This document shows, in pieces, positions 1 to 6,516 of a stretch of 12,533 nt of DNA. Numbering within the stretch: the stretch's first letter is position 1; every line of letters starts with the position of its first letter. Both the position numbers and the translations under genes were made by a program. The stretch lies in contig JAEZLF010000208.1 of the NCBI GenBank assembly GCA_023435925.1, positions 1-12,533 on the forward strand, in the 5' to 3' direction. The DNA comes from Bacillota bacterium (GTDB lineage Bacteria; Bacillota; Clostridia; Acetivibrionales; DTU013). The notes under the pieces are model-generated. The model was not told the DNA's origin and did no database searches. It was given only the letters and a program-made list of their open reading frames with translations.

Positions 1-20
1 ACCATAAAATAATGATCAGA

Positions 21-35
21 GAGGTGAGCGGTTTG
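21..35 (+). promoter_or_regulatory. Ribosome binding site and TTG start of the cpaE-like gene
   Basis: GAGGTGAG at 21-28 is followed by four bases and a TTG at 33-35. The in-frame ATG at 12 has no Shine-Dalgarno sequence before it (only AT-rich bases), so TTG is the better start. The same GGTGAG-N4-TTG geometry recurs at cpaF and tadB. Confidence 0.65.
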
Positions 36-1181
36 GGCAGGTTAAGTCTAGTTATGGCGGATGGGGACAGGGATTATCTTGCAAGATTTGAACGCTTTCT
101 TATTGTGAATTATCCACAAAGGTTTGAAGTCTTTTCATTTTCATCTTCTGATACTCTGCTGGACTTTTTATACAACCATGATAAAAAAGATATTCTGTTG
201 ATAAACAGAAAAATATACAGGAATGAGTTGAAGTTCGTTGGAGTGGATTCTGTCATATTTCTTTCCGGTGAAAGCAGCGAAGCCATTCCCGAAGGCTTTG
301 ATGTTATAGACAAATATCAGCATGCTGAGAAAATAGTTGCCGAGATTCTCAGACTCTATAGTTCCGGTTGTGCAAAAGACTGCCATGTATCCGGGAGCAA
401 TCATACACACCTTGTCTGTATCTATTCACCTGCCGGAGGTACCGGAACGTCAAGCATAGCGGCAGGCTGCAGCATTTTATCTGCCGGAAGAGGCCTGAAA
501 ACCTTTTATCTCAATTTGGAGAATGTGCCGTCAACCGGGCGGTATTTCAATGGTGAGACAGAGCAAAGCTTCTCCAATGTAATTTACTATCTAAAAGGGA
601 AAGGCCATAACCTCGGATTGAAGCTTGAAAGTGCGAAATGCTGTGATTCGAAAAACGGAGTATACTTTTACGCACCGCCCGCCAGTGTTCTTGACATGAG
701 TGAGCTGACGGAGCAGGACATTGTTCATATGCTGGATGAGTTTAAAAAGGGTGCCATATACGATGCTGTTTTCATCGACCTGCCTTCCGGGCTGAATCCA
801 CACAATACAGCCGTGCTTGGTCATTCAGATGCAATTATTTTGGTTTTAGGGCAAGGAGAAAGTACAACATTGAAAATGAATCAGGTGAAGGCCGGGATTG
901 AACTATTGGAGCAGAAGCATGGTATAGAAATTTTAGGAAAAATAACGCCGGTTATAAATAAATGGAATAAAGGAGATTTGTGGAACGATGCTGCAGCATA
1001 TTTCTGCGGAACGCCTGCAAGGACAATCGAAAAATATTCCGTAATGGGATCAGATTGCCTGGATCAACGCCTGGATGAGAATCGGACCTTCCTTTTCGAA
1101 GTGAATGAGCTCCTGGAACAGATTCTTCCCAAAGGTGCCGCTAATTCCACTGCTTATAACGGAGGTGAGTTTATTGCCTGA
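33..1181 (+). CDS. cpaE: CpaE/TadZ-like Tad pilus protein: degenerate receiver plus altered MinD-type ATPase domain
   Basis: CpaE/TadZ-like proteins help localise the Tad pilus machine at the membrane and have an atypical receiver domain followed by a MinD/ParA-like domain. With a TTG start at 33 the protein is 382 residues. Residues 4-110 look receiver-like: acidic D10 and D12, a DILLIN strand whose phospho-acceptor position is Asn58, and a conserved-type Lys94 in DKYQ. Residues 127-370 look MinD-like: a glycine loop SPAGGTGTSS (132-141) and a Walker-B-like FIDLPSG around D249. Both signature lysines of the deviant Walker A motif are missing (Ala134 and Thr139), so ATP hydrolysis is doubtful. 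The gene overlaps cpaF by 8 bases, which suggests translational coupling. Identity rests on domain order plus the cpaF-tadB-tadC neighbours; family membership is fairly sure, activity is not. Confidence 0.8.
   Translation: MGRLSLVMADGDRDYLARFERFLIVNYPQRFEVFSFSSSDTLLDFLYNHDKKDILLINRKIYRNELKFVGVDSVIFLSGESSEAIPEGFDVIDKYQHAEKIVAEILRLYSSGCAKDCHVSGSNHTHLVCIYSPAGGTGTSSIAAGCSILSAGRGLKTFYLNLENVPSTGRYFNGETEQSFSNVIYYLKGKGHNLGLKLESAKCCDSKNGVYFYAPPASVLDMSELTEQDIVHMLDEFKKGAIYDAVFIDLPSGLNPHNTAVLGHSDAIILVLGQGESTTLKMNQVKAGIELLEQKHGIEILGKITPVINKWNKGDLWNDAAAYFCGTPARTIEKYSVMGSDCLDQRLDENRTFLFEVNELLEQILPKGAANSTAYNGGEFIA
1161..1176 (+). promoter_or_regulatory. Ribosome binding site and TTG start of cpaF
   Basis: A full GGAGGTGAG at 1161-1169, four bases, then TTG at 1174. 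The in-frame upstream ATG at 1105 would give a 69-base overlap and has no comparable ribosome site. The in-frame ATG at 1186 is a weaker alternative with long spacing. Confidence 0.75.
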
Positions 1182-2613
1182 AATAATGATTGATGCCGAC
1201 AGCAAAATATTAGCTGATGAAATCAGGCAGGAAATCATGGAGAGCCTTGACAGGTCCGGTAATATCTCAGACGACGAGGTGATGGACAGAGTTACGAAAG
1301 CAGTATTCTGTAAACAGGGAAGAGGCTATCTAAGTATCAGTGAGAAAAGAGCGCTTTCCGACTTGGTGTTTAATTCGCTAAGAAGATTAGACATTCTACA
1401 GCCTGTCATTGATGACAAGAGTATTACCGAAATTATGGTAAACGGGCCTGATAAGCTGTTTATTGAACGGGCAGGGCGTGTCACCAGACTGGATATGAGC
1501 TTTGAAAGCTGCGAAAAGCTGGAGGATGTTATTCAGACTCTTGTCTCCAGAACGAACCGGTCTGTGAATGAGGCCTCACCTATTGTAGATATATCAATGC
1601 CTGACGGGTCAAGGGTCAATGTGGTTCTGAAGCCGGTGGCGCTCAATGGGCCTATTATGACCATCAGAAAGTTTCCCGAGAAGCCGCTGACAATGGAACA
1701 ATTGATTAAAGCGGGTACATTGAGTTCTGAAGCCGCAGAGGATCTAAGCTGTCTGGTGCAGGCAAAGTACAATATATTCATCTGCGGCGGTACGGGCTCA
1801 GGGAAGACCACTTTCCTCAATGCGCTGTCCGGGAGCATTCCTGCCGATGAAAGATTGATAACAATAGAAGATTCTGCTGAACTCCAGATCAACAGTGTGG
1901 AAAATATTGTGCGCCTGGAGACGAGAAATGCAAACAGCGAGGGAAAGGGGAAAATCACCATCCGTGAGCTTATACGAACTTCACTTCGTATGAGGCCGGA
2001 AAGAATAATTGTTGGCGAAGTGAGAGGAGAGGAAGCACTGGATATGCTGCAGGCCATGAATACCGGCCATGACGGCTCTTTGTCCACCGGCCACGCCAAC
2101 TCTGCCGCCGATATGATGAAGCGGCTTGAAACAATGGTTTTGAGTGCGGCGCCGCTGCCACTGGAGGCAGTCAGACAACAAATTACATCGGCCATTGATA
2201 TTGTGATTCACCTTGCTCGATTGAGAGATAAATCCAGAAGAGTATTGGAAATCAGCGAAATAGAAGATTATAGGGATGGGCAGATCCGGTTCAACCCTCT
2301 TTATTTATTTGAAGAATCCGCAGAAGAGATGGGAACGGACACAATATGCGGATTAAAAGGTCCGGAACAACGGTTGGCGTACGATGTTCAGGCTGACGAT
2401 GGAAACAATAGATATGGCAGTGTGCATGACGGTAACAATCAGGCCCGCGGGGAAAGTAATCAGATATGTGGAGTAAGTAATCGGGTGCTCGGAGGAAGTA
2501 ATAAGGTATGCGGAGGTCTCCGGCGTACGCGGAACAGTTTTAAAAACACAGATAAGCTGGAAAGGGCAGGGATATCCTGCAGATTGTGTGGTGAGCGACT
2601 TGCCAAATTATGA
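1174..2613 (+). CDS. cpaF: CpaF/TadA family type II/IV secretion ATPase powering Tad pilus assembly
   Basis: This is the cytoplasmic hexameric motor of Tad/Flp pili (VirB11/GspE superfamily). From TTG 1174 it is 479 residues. Visible hallmarks: N-terminal helical and PAS-like region with an ITEIMVNGPDKLFIE strand pair, Walker A GGTGSGKT at 205-212 (Lys211), Asp box TIEDSAEL around 230-237, Walker B IIVGEVRG with Glu282, and a His box MNTGHDGSLSTGHANS with His299 and His307. All catalytic motifs are intact. The C-terminal part is odd: after the usual GQIRFNPLYLF strand comes a stretch at about 385-448 rich in Gly, Asn and Ser and ending in three 7-residue repeats, before an ending (RRTRNS..NTDKLERAG) that resembles the normal family terminus. 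The stop overlaps tadB by 14 bases. Family assignment is very secure. Confidence 0.96.
   Translation: MPEIMIDADSKILADEIRQEIMESLDRSGNISDDEVMDRVTKAVFCKQGRGYLSISEKRALSDLVFNSLRRLDILQPVIDDKSITEIMVNGPDKLFIERAGRVTRLDMSFESCEKLEDVIQTLVSRTNRSVNEASPIVDISMPDGSRVNVVLKPVALNGPIMTIRKFPEKPLTMEQLIKAGTLSSEAAEDLSCLVQAKYNIFICGGTGSGKTTFLNALSGSIPADERLITIEDSAELQINSVENIVRLETRNANSEGKGKITIRELIRTSLRMRPERIIVGEVRGEEALDMLQAMNTGHDGSLSTGHANSAADMMKRLETMVLSAAPLPLEAVRQQITSAIDIVIHLARLRDKSRRVLEISEIEDYRDGQIRFNPLYLFEESAEEMGTDTICGLKGPEQRLAYDVQADDGNNRYGSVHDGNNQARGESNQICGVSNRVLGGSNKVCGGLRRTRNSFKNTDKLERAGISCRLCGERLAKL
2455..2517 (+). repeat. In-frame 21-base minisatellite, three degenerate copies, in cpaF
   Basis: AGTAAT recurs at 2455, 2476 and 2497, exactly 21 bases apart, each followed about nine bases later by GGAG. 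The encoded units are SNQICGV, SNRVLGG and SNKVCGG (residues 428-448). Two still more degenerate related units (DGNNRYG, DGNNQARG) lie just upstream at about 2398-2451. The array sits between conserved parts of the ATPase C-terminus. Confidence 0.85.
2589..2602 (+). promoter_or_regulatory. Probable ribosome binding site and TTG start of tadB
   Basis: TGGTGAG ending at 2595, four bases, then TTG at 2600. The GTG codons at 2588 and 2591 are in frame but have no ribosome site upstream and form part of this one. The spacing matches the cpaE and cpaF starts. An ATG at 2624 is possible but lacks a nearby site. Confidence 0.5.
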
Positions 2614-3343
2614 TACCTATGTGATGAACCTTCGTGAACGCGTACTGTATACAGCTATTGCTGCCGTAGTGATATATGCTGTCGCCTTCATTTTTTACCG
2701 AAGCCTGATCTTCTCAGCTTTCCTTACACCGATAGCACTCTTTTATCCGGGAATGAAGACCCGGGTAATCATCGCAAAGCGCAAAAAGGAGCTGAATATC
2801 CAGTTCAAGGATATGCTATATTCACTGGCCTCGTCCATTTCAGCAGGAAAGACTGTAGAAGCCGCTTTCAGAGAAGTGTTAAAGGACCTGGTGGTTCTGT
2901 ATCCTGAGCCGGATGCCTTTATACTCGTTGAGGTGCGCCGGATCATCAGCAGACTGGAAATGAATGAAACATTGGAAGCGGCTCTGGCAGATTTCGCATC
3001 ACGTGTAAGACTGGAGGACGTAGATAACTTCGTCAATGTATTCAACACCTGCAAGAGATCAGGCGGTAACATTTCTGAAGTCATTAAAAATACATCTGCA
3101 ATCATTAACGACAAGATCGAAGTGGAGCAGGAGATAGATATGCTGCTGGCGGAACGCAAATTTGAACAGAAGGTACTCAATGTAATTCCGATACTGATGA
3201 TTTTGCTATTATCAGCCAGTGCTCCGGATTATATGGGTCCAGTTTTCAATACGGCTGCAGGCAGGATTACCATGACAATATCGATTTTCTTACTTGCTGT
3301 TGCCGGGCTTATATCTTCAAAATTAAGTAATATCAAGGTTTAG
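2600..3343 (+). CDS. tadB: TadB-like type II secretion system F-domain inner-membrane platform protein
   Basis: TadB and TadC are the paired membrane platform proteins on which CpaF drives pilin export. From TTG 2600 this is 247 residues. There are two hydrophobic segments near the N-terminus (about 16-34 and 36-50), then a basic stretch (KTRVIIAKRKKE), and a helical T2SSF core with the typical DMLYSLASSISAGKTVEAAF signature followed by a long amphipathic region. Two C-terminal membrane segments lie at about 192-208 and 226-242. The shorter N-terminal cytoplasmic part compared with Proteobacterial TadB fits Firmicutes versions. It overlaps cpaF and is probably translationally coupled to it. 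The start is less certain than the identity; GTG 2588 or ATG 2624 remain possible. Confidence 0.9.
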   Translation: MPNYDTYVMNLRERVLYTAIAAVVIYAVAFIFYRSLIFSAFLTPIALFYPGMKTRVIIAKRKKELNIQFKDMLYSLASSISAGKTVEAAFREVLKDLVVLYPEPDAFILVEVRRIISRLEMNETLEAALADFASRVRLEDVDNFVNVFNTCKRSGGNISEVIKNTSAIINDKIEVEQEIDMLLAERKFEQKVLNVIPILMILLLSASAPDYMGPVFNTAAGRITMTISIFLLAVAGLISSKLSNIKV

Positions 3344-3397
3344 GGAAAACAGATTGTGTTTTGAAAGAACAGACTTTGTTTAGAGAAAATCGGACAA
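3338..3397 (+). repeat. Degenerate 20-base tandem repeat across the tadB stop and into the tadB-tadC gap
   Basis: Three copies start at 3338, 3358 and 3378 with a GTTT(A/T)G core, then a purine-rich stretch and, in the first two, AACAGA. Copies 1 and 2 are the clearest over their AACAGA-to-GTTT part. The tadB stop TAG lies inside the first copy. The period of 20 is not a multiple of three, unlike the coding repeats in this window. The rest of the gap to tadC (3398-3442) holds only the tadC ribosome site, GGAGGGG at 3430-3436. Confidence 0.6.
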
Positions 3398-3442
3398 CCC
3401 GGGGGAAAGACTCCTGTATTATTTTGTATGGAGGGGTAGTTC

Positions 3443-4303
3443 ATGATCATTGTCTTTTTGGTGTTCTCCTGCATTCTGGCGGCATTTCTCCTGTTAGCAT
3501 CAGCCAGATATGCGGATATTGTACACGCATTGGATAAAAAGGCCTATCCTTTAAAAAAACTTCTTCCCATAGGAATATATTTGCTGGAAACCTTTAAATA
3601 CAGTTTTAATACTACTTATGACAGAAAGCTTTTTGCAGCAATAGCCGAGCTACACGGTACTAAGCAGGCTGTTCTCCTGCTCAGGGTCCATTGGGGCAGG
3701 AAAATATCTCTGATGCTCCTGTCATTGTCCTTTGCTTTTCTTGTAGGAAGCTTTACTGTCGCAGATGCCGGATATGTAGTGTTTTGCATACTTCTACCTG
3801 CAGGGATTGCTTATTTCAGTGACAAAGATTTATTTGAGAAAGTGAAAAAGCGAAGAATGGCTATCCAACTGGACTTTCCTGATTTTGTGAATAAACTTAC
3901 ACTGCTGATTAATGCGGGTATGACAGTAACAAAGGCATGGGAAAGGACTGCCGCCGACAGCAGCAGGCAAACACCGCTATATGGGGAGCTGAATCTGACA
4001 CTGCAGGATATCCGGTCCGGTGTACCTGAGCACAAGGCGTATGAAGAATTTGCAAAAAGGTGCCGTGTACCTGTTATTACAAGGTTTATATCTGTTATTC
4101 TCCAAAATATCAAGAAAGGGAATGCTGAGCTTGTTCCTATTTTAAGAGTGTTTTCCAATGAATGCTGGGAGCTGCGCAAAAATATCGCCAGAAAATATGG
4201 GGAAGAAGCCTCTACAAGAATGCTGTTGCCAATGATGCTGATGTTCGCAGCAATATTGCTTATTGTCGGATTGCCGGCTGTGCTGGCCTTAAAGAATATA
4301 TAG
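3443..4303 (+). CDS. tadC: TadC-like type II secretion system F-domain inner-membrane platform protein
   Basis: Second platform protein of the Tad machine, 286 residues. GGAGGGG at 3430-3436 with six bases before the ATG fixes the start well. An N-terminal membrane anchor occupies residues 1-20, a hydrophobic hairpin lies at about 90-125, and the T2SSF core begins near residue 143 with LDFPDFVNKLTLLINAGMT, followed by TKAWERTA, the typical signature of the family. A final membrane helix at about 260-281 is rich in Met and Leu (LLPMMLMFAAILLIVGLPAV). Order after tadB and before a short pilin gene is the standard Tad arrangement. It ends 29 bases before the pilin start. No odd features seen. 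Confidence 0.92.
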   Translation: MIIVFLVFSCILAAFLLLASARYADIVHALDKKAYPLKKLLPIGIYLLETFKYSFNTTYDRKLFAAIAELHGTKQAVLLLRVHWGRKISLMLLSLSFAFLVGSFTVADAGYVVFCILLPAGIAYFSDKDLFEKVKKRRMAIQLDFPDFVNKLTLLINAGMTVTKAWERTAADSSRQTPLYGELNLTLQDIRSGVPEHKAYEEFAKRCRVPVITRFISVILQNIKKGNAELVPILRVFSNECWELRKNIARKYGEEASTRMLLPMMLMFAAILLIVGLPAVLALKNI

Positions 4304-4319
4304 GGAACCAATAACAAAT

Positions 4320-4335
4320 GGAGGTGTGTGAATTG
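4320..4335 (+). promoter_or_regulatory. Ribosome binding site and TTG start of the pilin gene
   Basis: GGAGGTG at 4320-4326 precedes TTG at 4333. The upstream ATG at 4318 is in frame but overlaps this Shine-Dalgarno sequence and has none of its own, so it is not the likely start. Confidence 0.75.
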
Positions 4336-4548
4336 ACAAATTTGATTAAGAGCTTTCTACGGGAGGAAGATGGGCTGGGAACTGTGGAAATCGTTGTGCT
4401 TATTGCAGTGTTGGTAGGTATTGCACTCATTTTCAGAGACGCGATCATCAATTTTGTAACGGATATTATGGAAAGCGTTTTTGGCGATGATACCATAACC
4501 AAGGATGTGAATAGCGGTAACATCAGAAAAGACAATCAGATAAACTAA
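4333..4548 (+). CDS. Flp1-like type IVb prepilin, the probable pilus subunit
   Basis: A 71-residue protein beginning at TTG. A short polar leader (MTNLIKSFLREEDG) is followed by the prepilin motif G|LGTVE at residues 14-19, which puts Glu at mature position +5 as type IV pilins require. One hydrophobic helix follows (about 18-37, IVVLIAVLVGIALIFR), then an amphipathic part and a polar tail ending in KDNQIN. This matches the Flp1-like putative pilin family of Firmicutes in size and layout. Cleavage after Gly14 by a prepilin peptidase would leave about 57 residues; no such peptidase gene is in the window. It lies directly behind tadC, so it is probably the substrate of this machine. Confidence 0.88.
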   Translation: MTNLIKSFLREEDGLGTVEIVVLIAVLVGIALIFRDAIINFVTDIMESVFGDDTITKDVNSGNIRKDNQIN

Positions 4549-4577
4549 AAGTAAAAACGGATTGAATGAACTTACTG

Positions 4578-4640
4578 CAGTTGTAGAATTTGACGTCTGC
4601 AGCGCAGACCAATAGTGTAAAGGGAGATATGACACAACTG
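4578..4640 (+). promoter_or_regulatory. Nested inverted repeats in the leader of the FHA gene
   Basis: In the 107-base gap 4549-4655 an outer pair CAGTTGT (4578-4584) and ACAACTG (4634-4640) encloses a perfect hairpin GTCTGC-AGC-GCAGAC (4595-4609). The outer arm ends against the G-rich ribosome site of the next gene (4640-4647). There is no U-tract, so it is not a simple terminator. A weak promoter reading also exists: TTGACG at 4590, 17 bases, TAGTGT at 4613, with the palindrome between the two boxes. Confidence 0.35.
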
Positions 4641-4655
4641 GGGGGAGCGGGTTAA

Positions 4656-6509
4656 ATGACTCAGAGAATGACGAATTTACTGGCTGGAGAGGACGGGCTG
4701 GAATTCACATTTGAGAGCGATGCAGCTGCCAGTTTTCTTGTTGTCAGATGCGGTGCAAGAATACTGGAATACCAGGTACTAATGCTTCAGCATAACCGGA
4801 TCAGACATATGATACCGGTGGAATTAGTCAGGAAAGACGGTACTGCCTGTTTTTATTACAATATCACATCGAAAATATCTTTGTCTTTTTTTCTGGAAAG
4901 ACGAAAACTAAATAGGGAGGAATTCCTGAAGCTACTGCTATGCATTACGGCAGCAGTTCATGATTCAGCTGGATATCTGTTGACAGACAGTAATTTCGTC
5001 TTTGATCCCGAGTACATATATATCAGTCCGGAGACGCTGGAGGTTTCACTGGTTTATATTCCGGCTATGCTCAATGAAGGCGGCCGGGCTGAGTTGACAG
5101 GCTTTATTTCGGATTTGGTGCTGCAGCATGTTCATGTGGATGGTTTTGATGACGGAAACTTTGTACAGAGGATATTGGCCGCTGTTCAATGTGAGACGTT
5201 TCATATCAGAGGATTGACTACGCTGCTTTATGAGCTGCTGTACGGAACGAAAGCAGAGTCGGCCGGGGATGAGCCGAATGAGACGGCAGATCAGAATGCG
5301 GATCCGTCAGGGGTTAAGCAGGCAGTTCAGAATTCAGGGGTGTCAAGGGTTAAGCAGGCAGCTCGGAGTACAGGAATGTCAAGCACTAAGGCGGTAGCTT
5401 GGAATGCGGTGGTGTCAGGGACTAAGTCAGTGGCACGGAAGGCAGAATCGGCTAGAACCAAGTCAGTGGCTCGGACAATGGAGTCAGCAGGAACCAGTCC
5501 GGATGACCGGATTCTTCGAAGAGCAGACTCGGGTTCGGGAGTTAGGGCAGTGGCGCATACTGATCCAGATAGAAAAGAAAAAAAGAATGAGTCTCCAAGC
5601 CATGCAGAGACACCGGTTGAAAAGAAGCCTGCGGGAGAATCAAAGGGGATTCTGGCTTTCGTGATTTTTGCACAGGTCATCATGGGCGGTATCATTTACC
5701 TGAGCCGCAACTTCTTAAGTAAGATTGGAAATAACCCAACCACTACGTATATTGCAGTCGCAATGATTGTACTGGCAGTGGAAGTCTTGCTGATAAAGAG
5801 GCTCACTGCTGCAAGGCTGATACACATGACGGCTGGTAACAAATCGGATTCACTAGACAAAAAAGAGAAGCGTACCTCAAGAGCATCAAACGTCACAAGC
5901 ACAAAAAGGATCTCAAGTGCACCAAGCGACTTGAGCACCACGAATGCCCCGCGCGCCTCGAGCGCCCCAAACGTCACAAGTGCCCAAAGAACTACAAGTG
6001 CTGAAAGTATCTTAAGCGTCCCAACCATTTTGGGCTTTCTGAATACCGACAAACCATCAGAAGCTGCTCTAGGTGCTCGCCCAGCAGAAGCTGCTATAGA
6101 CTTTCGTTATACAGCTTCGGCTGGTGTAGATGAAGCAATGGCAGGTGTTCAACGTAAGGCAGATCACATATCCTGTAAAACGGAGCTTCTGGGAAGCAGC
6201 CCAAAGGGTATACGCATGCTGAAAAGCATAGGGAAATCCAGTGGAGAAGAAGATATATTCATTGATAAGGACGATTTTATTATTGGCAGGCTGGAGGGGC
6301 ATGCGGATTATATTCTCAGAAATAACGCCATCGGTAAGCTGCATGCCCAGCTCCTATATAAAGATGGTGTCTGCTTTATCAAAGACCTGAATTCTGTGAA
6401 TGGTACATTTATTAACGATAAGCGAATCGAATGCAATAAGGAATTTGAACTAAAGGAAAATGACAGATTACAGCTGGCGAATAGCGAATTTGTTTATATA
6501 GGGGGATGA
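4656..6509 (+). CDS. Membrane FHA-domain protein with DUF6382-like N-terminus
   Basis: A 617-residue protein that often accompanies Tad genes in Firmicutes; its exact role is unknown. Residues 1-190 form a cytoplasmic domain resembling DUF6382 (for example ITSKISLSFFLERR and YIYISPETLEVSLVYIP). Residues 218-281 are a 12-residue-repeat linker. Two membrane helices follow at about 331-350 and 364-380. Residues 408-457 are a Ser/Thr/Ala-rich hexad-repeat linker. A C-terminal FHA domain covers about 515-617, with GR at 544-545, a GKLHAQ strand and NSVNGTFIND, so the phospho-threonine-binding loop residues look intact. Both ends should lie in the cytoplasm because there are two membrane passes (inference). 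It likely reads Ser/Thr kinase signals to control or scaffold the pilus machine. Start supported by GGGGGGAG at 4640-4647. Confidence 0.85.
   Translation: MTQRMTNLLAGEDGLEFTFESDAAASFLVVRCGARILEYQVLMLQHNRIRHMIPVELVRKDGTACFYYNITSKISLSFFLERRKLNREEFLKLLLCITAAVHDSAGYLLTDSNFVFDPEYIYISPETLEVSLVYIPAMLNEGGRAELTGFISDLVLQHVHVDGFDDGNFVQRILAAVQCETFHIRGLTTLLYELLYGTKAESAGDEPNETADQNADPSGVKQAVQNSGVSRVKQAARSTGMSSTKAVAWNAVVSGTKSVARKAESARTKSVARTMESAGTSPDDRILRRADSGSGVRAVAHTDPDRKEKKNESPSHAETPVEKKPAGESKGILAFVIFAQVIMGGIIYLSRNFLSKIGNNPTTTYIAVAMIVLAVEVLLIKRLTAARLIHMTAGNKSDSLDKKEKRTSRASNVTSTKRISSAPSDLSTTNAPRASSAPNVTSAQRTTSAESILSVPTILGFLNTDKPSEAALGARPAEAAIDFRYTASAGVDEAMAGVQRKADHISCKTELLGSSPKGIRMLKSIGKSSGEEDIFIDKDDFIIGRLEGHADYILRNNAIGKLHAQLLYKDGVCFIKDLNSVNGTFINDKRIECNKEFELKENDRLQLANSEFVYIGG
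5307..5498 (+). repeat. In-frame 36-base minisatellite in the FHA gene, five copies plus a partial
   Basis: Copies begin at 5307, 5343, 5379, 5415 and 5451, with a partial sixth at 5487. Each encodes a 12-residue unit with the pattern S-x-(V/T)-K-(Q/S/A)-(A/V)-(V/A), e.g. SGVKQAVQ, SRVKQAAR, SSTKAVAW, SGTKSVAR, ARTKSVAR. The first two copies share long identical stretches; later ones drift. The basic, small-residue product would be a flexible linker. Confidence 0.9.
5877..6026 (+). repeat. In-frame 18-base hexad repeat in the FHA gene, about eight copies
   Basis: The codons from 5877 fall into six-residue units such as SRASNV, TSTKRI, SSAPSD, LSTTNA, then a three-residue break PRA, then SSAPNV, TSAQRT, TSAESI, LSVPTI. 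The consensus is (S/T)-S-A-P-x-(V/I). At base level an AAG(T/C)GC-type core recurs every 18 bases. It forms the linker between the second membrane helix and the FHA domain and is rich in Ser and Thr that could be phosphorylated (inference). Confidence 0.8.
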
Positions 6510-6516
6510 ATGACAG

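Noticed and set aside
1..32. End of an upstream gene
   Set aside because: The stretch contains TAA and TGA triplets that could be a stop codon, but it is too short to assign a frame or product.
1533..2195. A long minus-strand open frame opposite cpaF
   Set aside because: It is the antisense shadow of the conserved ATPase motifs; its product is Ser/Ile-rich with no recognisable domain and there is no credible ribosome site.
2455..2517. CRISPR array or recombination site reading of the cpaF repeats
   Set aside because: Unit length 21 bases without separate spacers, and in frame within a coding sequence; it is a minisatellite.
4595..4609. Rho-independent terminator after the pilin gene
   Set aside because: The stem is only six base pairs and is followed by CAATAGTG rather than a run of T.
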